Shown here: one piece after another, positions 56,244-64,000 of the stretch
Layout: the number at the start of each line of letters is the position of its first letter
Numbering within the stretch: position 1 is the first letter of the stretch
Source of the DNA: Monodelphis domestica
Lineage: Eukaryota; Chordata; Mammalia; Didelphimorphia; Didelphidae
NCBI RefSeq assembly: GCF_027887165.1
Contig: NC_077227.1
Location: 536,646,293-536,710,292 of the forward strand
Reading direction: 5' to 3'
Length of the DNA: 64,000 bases
Position numbers and translations under genes: made by a program
The notes under the pieces: generated by a model
The model's input: only the letters and a program-made list of their open reading frames with translations
The model's database searches: none
Told to the model about the DNA's origin: nothing

Positions 56244-56660
56244 GTCCGATTAGAGTATAGGCTTCTCAAGGTCTGGGAAGGTCTTGTCTTTTGTTGCTTA
56301 GATATCAATGCAGCCCATTAAACATTGGTTAGTTGTCTCTTCTCTATATAAAATTTATATGTTCCTGTATACTCCAGAATACTTAGCATATGACATCCAT
56401 GAACTGCTTCCCTATCCCCATACTGCTCCCCCTCCCCAGATAATCTCTCTCCAGTTTTTCAGAGAACTTTGCCCTGCCCCTTCCTCTGTCCCTATATCAC
56501 TCTATCTTATATCACACTTCCCAGAGAATATGCTGCATCACACACTCTATCGCTAGCCTTCTCATCAAATAGAATGTAATCTCCTTGAGGACAAGGACTA
56601 GGTTCCTAACACCTAGCTGGGTGACAGAAAGGTACTTGATAGAAGTTAAATTAATTTGAA
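56244..56660 (+). mobile_element. L2 3' end
   Basis: ACTCCAGAATACTTAGCATA, TCTCCTTGAGGACAAGGACT and CTAGCTGGGTGACAG. Confidence 0.65.
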
Positions 56661-57080
56661 ATACATGTTGACTTGATTGGAAAATTTAATAAGATATATA
56701 TATATACATATAAGATATATACATATATATATATATAAATAAAAAGAAATCAATCAAACTTGATTAAAATGGGAACTTGATACCTTTCTCCACTGAAAAC
56801 TCAGAGGATCAAATAAAATATTATTCATAACTTTCTTTGGTAGACCTACAAAGGTTATGTAAATATTAAACTCAAGAGTGGCAGTATCCCCAAACAAGAT
56901 GAAACTTTGGTATCACACAACTCAGATGACAAATGTTCTGTGACTTTTGCTTACAGATAATAGAGAACATCAAAAACTCTGCGTACTCTTTCTAGAGTAA
57001 CATCTCCCTGCAAATACTAACTATTCTAGTCTTCCGCTGGAGACCCCACAGTGGTCTTGCCTGGCAACGTTAATTAAGAA
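56661..57080. other. Intron block with TA-rich tract
   Basis: A TATA microsatellite at about 56692-56742. No exon or repeat family otherwise. Confidence 0.4.
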
Positions 57081-57082
57081 TT

Positions 57083-57447
57083 GATGGGGCAACTAGGTGG
57101 CTTAGTAGTTGAATGCCAGGCCTAGAGATGGGAGGTCCTGGGTTCAAATCTGATCTCAGACATTTCCTAGCTATATGACCTTGGTCAAGTCACTTAACCC
57201 CAACTGCCTAGCCCATACCATTCTTTTGTCTTGGAACTGATACTAAGCAAGTCTGAAGATATGGGGGCAGCTAGGTAGCAGAGTGGATGAAATGCCAGGC
57301 TTGGAGATGGGAGGTCCTGGGTTCAAATCTGGACACAGGCACTTCCTAACTGTGTGACCTTGGGCAAGTCACTGAAATCCATTTGCCTAAACCTTGCCCT
57401 CATGTCTTAGAGTTATCATTAAGACAAAAAGTAAGGGTTATTTAAAC
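57083..57447 (+). mobile_element. Two CORE-SINEs in head-to-tail tandem
   Basis: 57083-57258 (GGGGCAACTAGGTGGCTTAG) loses its A-tail. The second copy, 57261-57447 (GGGGGCAGCTAGGTAGCAGA), starts immediately after. Their tails differ, so this is two insertions, not a duplication. Confidence 0.88.
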
Positions 57448-57589
57448 AAATTTGATAAGCTTTTCTTGCTTGACCCCTGCCAATATACCGTTCGTGTCTT
57501 ATTGGCATGAAGGATCTCTTCAGATAGAAAGCAATTAACAAAAAGGCTAATGAACTCAAACGATGTATCTAATTATAATAATAATAGAC

Positions 57590-57775
57590 AGATTATAGAA
57601 CAGAATTTTGAAGTAAGAAGAAACCTTAGAAATCTCACAGTCTAATCTCCACGTTTTCCAAAGGAGGGAGCCAAGGATCAGAGAAGGAGTCAATTGTTTG
57701 AGGTCACTCAGCTTGTCCCATAACCCAGATCTTCTGATTCTTAATCTGGGTCCTTCCTATACTACATCACATATT
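57590..57775 (-). mobile_element. MIR-type repeat
   Basis: AGTCTAATCTCCACGTTTTC, GTTTGAGGTCACTCAGCTTG and TACTACATCAC. Confidence 0.6.
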
Positions 57776-58154
57776 TCTTCTCTTCCTCATCTCTAGCCAG
57801 TAGGTTCATGCAAAAGAAACTAAATCATTGTGGAAGTTAATATCTACACATGAGATCCTATATACACTAGAAAAATATACCACCAACAAACACTGGGGCA
57901 GAGCTACAAGTCTGTCATTGCTGTCAAACTTGGGAGCTAGCAGGTGATCTTAGGGCACTAAGAGATGGGAAAATGACTATTGAAGTGGCAGGGCACTGTG
58001 ATGCAGGGTAAGAGCATGAACTCAAGAGATAAAAGTCAATGGCTTGAGTTTTAGTTTTTTAAAAAATATCTCCATAGTGACTTCCATAGATTCCACAACA
58101 ATTATTCAATAAATAGTTTTTGAGTGAACAAATAGATGAATTGGTAGTCACTAA
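57776..58154. other. Intron sequence, mostly unclassified
   Basis: A weak MIR-like stretch near 57985-58050; otherwise nothing recognised. Confidence 0.35.
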
Positions 58155-58275
58155 CTACTGATTACCACCATTGCTCTGCTACTATCAAGCTGTGTGACCT
58201 TATAAAAGTCACTTCTCTTAGTCTGCTCATCCATAAAAGGAGAGGGGCTAGATTATATGACCCAACTCTGATAGT
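58155..58275 (+). mobile_element. MIR fragment
   Basis: TCAAGCTGTGTGACCTTATA, then CTGCTCATCCATAAAAGGAG. Confidence 0.6.
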
Positions 58276-58790
58276 CAATGAAGCAGGGTAGAGAATGAGA
58301 AAGAAATGGTGGTCTGGGAAACACTGCCAGGCACATTCCAGCTGTAATGGCTAATGAGAAGCACTGAAAAGTCCCACTCCAGGAATAGGGAATCAACCCT
58401 TCACTGGGATTCAGTCACATTTGAGCTGAAAGCTAGGCATGAGCAAATTCTGAGAATAGGGAGAGAGCACATGCTTTCCTGGAAACCCAGAACTGGAGGT
58501 AACCCGACTGAAAAAAGGGGCCAGCACAAAAGCAATTAGCCATGAATTCTTCACAGACGGCTGTTGTTTTTGACCTACGGAGATAATCATACAGCTGCAC
58601 AGTGTCCAAAAATGGAACTGGTAATTTGTCGTCTCAGCCCAGCCCCCAACTCTTCCTGCTCCAAGACCTTAGTACTACCAGCACATTTCCTGCCCAATCC
58701 ACTTGTGACAATGCCTGAGGGCTAGGAATCATCCTGGACTCATCTCTAAATGTTAAAGACACTTAAAATATGTAGCTGAGTGCCTGTACA
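58276..58790. other. Repeat-free block, candidate conserved non-coding element
   Basis: No repeat seen. 58520-58660 keeps isolated CpGs (CAGACGGCTG, CCTACGGAGA, TTTGTCGTCTC) next to homeobox-like AATTAG words, a texture seen in conserved enhancers. Confidence 0.4.
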
Positions 58791-58799
58791 CACATACAC

Positions 58800-58822
58800 A
58801 CTCTCTCCTTCCCTCCCTCCCT

Positions 58823-58864
<42 letters not shown>

Positions 58865-58872
58865 AACCCCTC
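58800..58872. repeat. CT-rich microsatellite
   Basis: CTCTCC, CCCTCC and (CT)n units over about 70 bp. Confidence 0.85.
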
Positions 58873-58944
58873 CTTCACCCCTCTCTCTATCCCCCCTCTT
58901 TTATCCTCATACTAGGCTTTTAGCCTTTTATTTATTTATTTTTT

Positions 58945-59162
58945 ATTATTATTTTAAAAAAAAACAAACCCTTACCTTTATATCTTAGAATCTATATTGT
59001 ATATATGTTCTAAAGCAGAAGAGTGGTAAGGGCTAGGCAATGGGGGTCAAGTGACTTGCCCAGGGTCACACAACTAGGAAGTGTCTGAGGCCAGATTTGA
59101 CCCCAGGACCTCTTGTCTCCAGATCTGGCTCTCAATCCACAGAGCTACCCAGGTGGCCCCTG
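58945..59162 (-). mobile_element. Mar1-like CORE-SINE, full length
   Basis: CCCTTACCTTTATATCTTAG, core TGACTTGCCCAGGGTCACAC and end CCAGGTGGCCCC. Confidence 0.88.
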
Positions 59163-59214
59163 CTTTTAGCTTTTTCAAAGAAGAAACAACATTTAAAAAT
59201 GTTACTTAGACCAT

Positions 59215-59410
59215 GGTAGTAGTAACTATTTGCAAACACATAGCACTTTAAGGGTTACAAAGTCCCTTTAAAAAAATACTGAGCAGTGGGAAGTGTAAGA
59301 TTTATTACCTTCATTTTACAGATGAGGAAATTGAAAGCCAGAGAGGTGATTTACCCAAGGTCATAAAAGTACTTGGGGTTGGAGCCAGAAGTTTATTGAC
59401 TTCAAATCCA
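59215..59410 (-). mobile_element. MIR
   Basis: AACACATAGCACTTTAAGGG, CATTTTACAGATGAGGAAAT and GATTTACCCAAGGTCATAA. Confidence 0.65.
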
Positions 59411-59486
59411 GTTTGTTTTGTTTTGTTTTTCCACTTTAAACAGGACACCACTGATGCAACTCCATCGTGTTATAAAGAGTGATATC

Positions 59487-59690
59487 TGGGGGCAGCTAGG
59501 TAGCTCAGTGGATCGAGTCAGGCCTGGAGACAGGAGGTCTTGGGTTCAAATTTGAACTCAGTTATTTCCTAGCTGTGTGTCCCTGGGCAAGTTACTTAAC
59601 ACTAATTGCTTAGCCGTATTGCTTTTCTGCCTTGGAACCTGTCCTTAGTATTGATTCTAAGACAGAAGGCAAGAGTTTAAAAAAAAAAGT
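59487..59690 (+). mobile_element. Mar1-like CORE-SINE, full length
   Basis: GGGGGCAGCTAGGTAGCTCA to TTGATTCTAAGACAGAAGGC with an A tail. ATATCTG on both sides is a possible short target duplication. Confidence 0.9.
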
Positions 59691-60060
59691 CATATCTGTT
59701 AGCAATTGAAACAAACACATATTATCTGTTTCCTGTGCCAAGGGAAACCTCTTATTTAAACCTCAGTTTCACTGAGGGCTCAGGGCACAGAAAACAATAT
59801 AAAATCCATTTCTAAAAAATCTTGAAGGAAAATAAAATGTGGGAGAAAATGGGAATACAGATTTTGTTGCAGGTGGGGCAGCTGAACATTTGCCAGAGGA
59901 GGGTGTGCCTTAGTCCATCTGGTCTACAGCTTTATCGCCTGATTAGAGGTTAGGACTGAGGGAGGAGGGAGATTGTGCCAACTCAGCCCAGCCACCAGAG
60001 AATCCTAGAACGTTTGAATTGGAACAGACCTAAGGATATGGATTAATCTAATCTCCTTAT
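59691..60060. other. Intron sequence without recognised features
   Basis: No repeat or exon recognised; ends in a MIR-like phrase near 60000. Confidence 0.35.
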
Positions 60061-60064
60061 TTTC

Positions 60065-60250
60065 CAGATCATAGGATCAGAGATCTAGGACTGGATGAGA
60101 CCTCAGAGATCATGTAGTCAAATCTCCTTGTTTTACAGGTGAAGAGACTGAGGCCCAGTAAAGGGAAACAACTTTTCTGAGATAGGAGAACTGGAACTAG
60201 AATTGAGGTTTTCTGAACTCCCAGCCCAGACAGTACTCTTTCTGTGGTAT
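60065..60250 (-). mobile_element. MIR-type repeat
   Basis: GGATCAGAGATCTAGGACTG, TTTTACAGGTGAAGAGACTG and GAACTGGAACTAGAATTGAG. Confidence 0.65.
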
Positions 60251-60429
60251 CACAAATCACAAGTCCTGGGGGTGTTGTATAAACAATGAATGACAAAGAC
60301 AGAAACATTTTCATTTGGCTTCTTTCCCACTCCCTAACATCGTTCTTCCTTTTGCACCCAATGAAGCTCATGTTGTTTATTTGGTTTTGCCACATGATGT
60401 GGATGCTGCTATAGAATTGCATGTGGGTG

Positions 60430-60575
60430 CAAAGGCCACCTAAAGCTTGGGTTCTAGACTCAGTTCTGCTACTCATTTGTTGGATGACTCTAGAACAATC
60501 ATTTTACCTCTCTAGGCTTCAGTTTCCTCATCTGTAAAACTAAAGGCCAGAACTAGATTGGTAGTTTTCCTCATT
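60430..60575 (+). mobile_element. MIR
   Basis: CTCAGTTCTGCTACTCATTT and CAGTTTCCTCATCTGTAAAA. Confidence 0.65.
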
Positions 60576-61020
60576 TATTAATCTGAAGTTATAAAAATAT
60601 GCACATAAGCATTCTATAAGTTTAAAAAAGTCACAGATAAATGTATTACGATTTATCAAAAGTATACAGAGCAATTATGATTACTAAAATAAATCTATGT
60701 AAAAGTCTTAATGAACTCATGAACACTCCTTGTCCAGGTGAGCATTTTCTCAATTAATAGATGCCAATAGTATAACTGCAATCCCATGGAAGTTTGAAAA
60801 TGAATTGACTTAAAAGAGGTTTTTATGTTCAAAAAGGTTCAGAATCATAGTTTAGATGATCTCTAAGACCTCTTGTAAATTTTCTATAATTTTATAATAG
60901 TAGGAATTAGTGTAAGAAGAATGTCACTACTATTCTCTTTGCCCCTAGCTTCCCTTATAATCAGTGAAGATTCATTCAACACAAAAGACCAAGAATTTTG
61001 TGCACTCTTATAGCAGAGTG
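60576..61020. other. Intron sequence, AT-rich
   Basis: No exon or repeat family recognised. Confidence 0.35.
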
Positions 61021-61130
61021 AGAGGCAGTTTGGTATGGCAGGGAGTGAGCCAATCGTGGAGCCAGAAGGAATTGGGCGCTAGTCCTACTATAGCACTCTC
61101 TTTCTCAGTGTTCTGGGTAATTCTCTAAGT

Positions 61131-61245
61131 CAGGGGTTCTTCACTCTTTCTGTGTCTTGGACCCCCTTTGCCAATAAGCCTGGTAATGGCTATGGACCCC
61201 TTCTCAGAATGAGATTTGTTAACTGCATAAAAGAAAATATCAAAG
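61131..61245 (+). mobile_element. hAT-like transposon (family A), left half
   Basis: AGGGGTTCTTCACTCTTTCT, GACCCCCTTTGCCAATAAGC and GGACCCCTTCTCAGAATGAG. Cut off by L1 sequence. Confidence 0.65.
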
Positions 61246-61837
61246 CCATATATGACCATATGAAAAAAATGCTTGAAATAATTTTTGATTAAGAAATGTA
61301 AACCAAAACAACTCTGAGATATCATCTCACACTTATTGGATTGGTTAAAATTATAAAAGGGCAAAATGACAAAAGTTGGAGGGGATGGAGAAAAATGGAG
61401 AAGCTAACTAATACACTATTGGTGGAACTGTGAAATGATCCACCTATTTTGGAGAACAATCTGTAATTATGCCTAAAGAATTCCAAAACTGTGTATACCC
61501 TTTGGCTCAGCAATACCTCTTAGGTCGGTTTCTTCTGGTAATCAGGGAAAAAAGGGAAAGAATACACATGCTCTAAAATATTTACAGCAACTCTTTTGTG
61601 GTAACAAAGAACTGGGAAATAAGAGAATACCTTTCAGTTGAGGAATGGTTAAACAAGTTGTGGTAAATGATTATTGTGGAATACTACTACACCATAAGAA
61701 ATGATAAGGAAGTTAATTAAAAGAAAAAAAAACAAGGAAAGACCTACATGAAATTATGAAGTGAAACAAGCAGAACCAAGTGAACATTATATTCAGCTAC
61801 AGAAATATTTTTCGAAGAATGACTTGTATATGCCTAG
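61246..61837 (+). mobile_element. L1 distal ORF2 to 3' fragment
   Basis: AACCAAAACAACTCTGAGAT, TATTGGTGGAACTGTGAAAT, CAGCAATACCTCTTAGG, GAATGGTTAAACAAGTTGTG and GTGAAACAAGCAGAACCAAG. The frame is broken by stops. Confidence 0.88.
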
Positions 61838-62229
61838 CTCCAGAGTTGAAAGAGAAAGCAGTAACCTACATTGGAAAAGGGGGTTTCCTTATCGTGAAGT
61901 TCCCTTTACCAACCAGATCATAGGGACCAGTTCATATCCCTATTTTAATAACAGAACTAAAACTAACTTGGTTTCTATACTATATATGGCCATATTTAGA
62001 TGTTCAGTGTTCCTGTTTTCCTACTTTCCCCTCTGCATTATGATGATAGATCAGATTTGAGCTTTGGACCTCCTGGAGTATTTGGTGAGCAGAATTACCC
62101 TTTAGAAAATTGGAGGATGTTTTAATTGAAAAAATAGAAATCTTCCCTTTGTCTAAAGCTATTTCCCCCAAATTTAGGCATTTCCTTTCATCTTCAAATA
62201 AATGACCCTTTCATTTTCACTCTGTTTGG

Positions 62230-62540
62230 GACATTTTTTCCTGAGTGCATTGGCTGCTAACAAATGAACATCAAGTCAATTAAGTCCATTACAATGTTGT
62301 TGTCATTATTTATATTGTTTCCCCAGATATGCTTACTTCACTTTGCATCTGTTCATGTGTCATCTCATGACTCCTTATATTATTCTTATTCATTGTTTCT
62401 TACAACACAGTAATATTCCATTACATCCGTGCATGACAATTTGTTTGTTCATTTCCCAGTTGATAGGCATCTACTTTGTTTCTAGTTCTTGTTACCACAA
62501 AAAGCTCTGTTATAAATATTTTGGTGGAAATCAATAATTC
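62230..62540 (-). mobile_element. L1 distal fragment, reverse
   Basis: GCTTACTTCACTTTGCATCT, TAATATTCCATTACATCCG, TTCCCAGTTGATAGGCATCT and CTGTTATAAATATTTTGGTG. Confidence 0.82.
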
Positions 62541-63250
62541 AGTTCATCAGAAAATGCCTAAGTACTAACAGTGCAACCAGGCCTCAGTACTGGGAGAAGT
62601 ATACACAGCTAAAACAGGGTTCTCGACCTTAGAAAACTCGCAGTCTGGGAGGACTAAACTAGTGTTATCACTGACAGGTGGAAAATTTATTATGTGTGCT
62701 GCACCTTGATCCATAATGAAAATGGCAGAATGCTACCTCTTCTCTCTTCTCACCATCTTCCTTCCCCAGTTTTCCTAGTTTTGCATACTAGACTGTTATG
62801 ATCTCTGATTCTTTCTTAACACAGATGGAAATGGAAACATTTTGGTTAATGACCATTTGCCTTAATCCACTGTATTTAAGAAACTGACCTTGCTATTCAC
62901 ATCACGGTGGGGAAAAAACACAACTGGACATAAAGGCTATATTTCAGATTATGCGACATAGCTGAAGTGGTAGCTGACAAAGTTAGGCCTTCAGTTCAGT
63001 GCAAATGGATAATGAAATGAGATGGGCACTGATTAATAATGAACTTAGCCGAGAACAGAATAGGATGAAAGCAAGTAGATCTCAATTAGGAAATGGTAGA
63101 GTCCTTTTCAATGACTCCTTACACTGCTCACTGCTGACAAAGGACTCCTTTGCAAGGACATTTTTCCTAGTGATACTCTGATTCTGATATGATCTAGACA
63201 AATCAAAATTGTAGATCTCTCAAAGGGAAATGGACAGACTCATAATGAGT
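62541..63250. other. Single-copy intron block
   Basis: About 700 bp without recognised repeats or exons. Confidence 0.4.
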
Positions 63251-63254
63251 ATAA

Positions 63255-63505
63255 GCAGGCAGTTACATGGGTACAGCGGATAGAACATTGACCTGAATTC
63301 AACTCTGGCCTCAGACATTTACTCACTCTGTGATCCTGGGTAGGTCTCATAATCTCTGTTTGTCTCAATTTCCTCAACTGTAAAATCAGGATCATACTAG
63401 CACCTGCTTCCCAGGGTTGTTGTGAGGATCAAATGAAATTATATTTGTAAAGCAATTAGCACACTGCCTGGCATATAGTGGGTGCTTAATAAGTGACAAT
63501 TTGTA
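63255..63505 (+). mobile_element. MIR-like CORE-SINE, full length
   Basis: GGCAGTTACATGGGTACAGC, ACTCTGTGATCCTGGGTAGG, CAACTGTAAAATCAGGATCA and TGCCTGGCATATAGTGGG. Confidence 0.78.
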
Positions 63506-63573
63506 TTCCCTTCCCCTCCTTTCCCTGCCGTACCAATAGTGGCTTACTTACTTGTGAGAAATAACATAAAGGA

Positions 63574-63574
63574 C

Positions 63575-63646
<72 letters not shown>

Positions 63647-63985
63647 GTCTGTGTCTATCTTATTGTCTGTCCATCTGTCTTACTGTCTGTCCATCTATCT
63701 ATCTGTCCATCTCTCCGTCTATCTGTCCATCCAGCTATCTGGGTGTGTCTGTCTGTCTATTCATCTATCTTCTTTCTATATATCTATCTTCTATGTATTT
63801 ATCTATGAATCTATCTGTCCATCTGTTTATCTGTCCATTTGTCTGTCTGTCTATCTATCTATCTATCTATCTATCTTCTTTCTATGCATCTATGTACCTC
63901 TCTATGAATTTGTCTGTCCATCCATCTGTCTATTTTACTGTCTATACATCCATCTATCTACCTTTCTATCAATCTATGTAATATC
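63574..63985. repeat. (CTAT)n microsatellite grading into CTGT/CCAT variants
   Basis: About 70 bp of pure CTAT, then about 340 bp of degenerate CTATCTGTCCATCTAT units almost to the window end. Ile/Tyr/Leu/Ser-rich open frames here are artefacts. Confidence 0.96.
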
Positions 63986-64000
63986 TATTTACAAAAGACT

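Larger units (their letters stand above)
61022..61970 (+). mobile_element. THER1-like SINE split by about 700 bp
   Basis: Head and core at 61022-61128 (GGTATGGCAGGGAGTGAGCC, GGTAATTCTCTAAG). The tail resumes near 61838 (GAGTTGAAAGAGAAAGCAG, AAGTTCCCTTTACCAACCAG, CAGTTCATATCCCTATTTT). The gap holds a hAT-like end and an L1 fragment. Confidence 0.65.

Noticed and set aside
63539..63981. Tyr/Leu/Ile/Ser-rich frames near the window end
   Set aside because: They are translations of the CTAT/CTGT microsatellite.

Overview
The window reads as mammalian, most likely marsupial, nuclear DNA. It holds one protein-coding gene whose introns and flanks are crowded with interspersed repeats. The marsupial call rests on dozens of copies of a roughly 200-bp tRNA-headed CORE-SINE (Mar1-like) that ends in a LINE-like tail related to TGATTCTAAGATGGAAGGTA. 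It is supported by LINE-1 3' ends of a type I associate with opossum and Australian marsupials, and by LINE-2, CR1/L3, MIR/THER-like and hAT-like fossils. Species cannot be fixed from sequence alone, and repeat family names are given from memory, not from a database search.

The gene is HPCAL1 (hippocalcin-like 1, VILIP-3), on the minus strand. Its three coding exons are 20340-19963, 15784-15679 and 9421-9324. They join in frame with GT-AG introns into a complete 193-residue neuronal calcium sensor protein. A 25-nt stretch of 5' UTR precedes the ATG behind a good splice acceptor. The promoter and upstream untranslated exon(s) were not found, so 20366-64000 is probably the 3' part of a long 5'-UTR intron. 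The 3' UTR runs from 9323 to about 8225 and has an AATAAA at 8250-8245. Positions 1 to about 8220 are downstream flank with no recognisable gene.

Region by region: 1-8.2 kb is SINE/MIR-rich flank with a 400-bp pyrimidine microsatellite, a 340-bp GACAGA-type repeat and a perfect 18-bp-arm palindrome. 8.2-20.4 kb is HPCAL1, where each of the two upstream coding exons is bracketed by a pair of local direct repeats. 20.4-31 kb carries L1, L2, an RTE-like insertion with a 14-bp target-site duplication and a (CTA)n tail of about 115 bp, and an LTR retroelement remnant. 31-52 kb holds a degenerate 466-bp tandem duplication, two hAT-like families, L2 and L1 fragments, and a second LTR-like insertion inside a SINE. 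52-64 kb is more of the same and ends in a CTAT/CTGT microsatellite. Several repeat-free blocks (near 3.7-4.2, 15.1-15.6, 37.8-38.4 and 58.3-58.8 kb) are candidates for conserved non-coding sequence.

No second gene, RNA gene, CRISPR array or bacterial-type system is present. The most interesting material is structural: the RTE-like element, the exon-flanking duplications, the palindrome and the nested retrotransposons.
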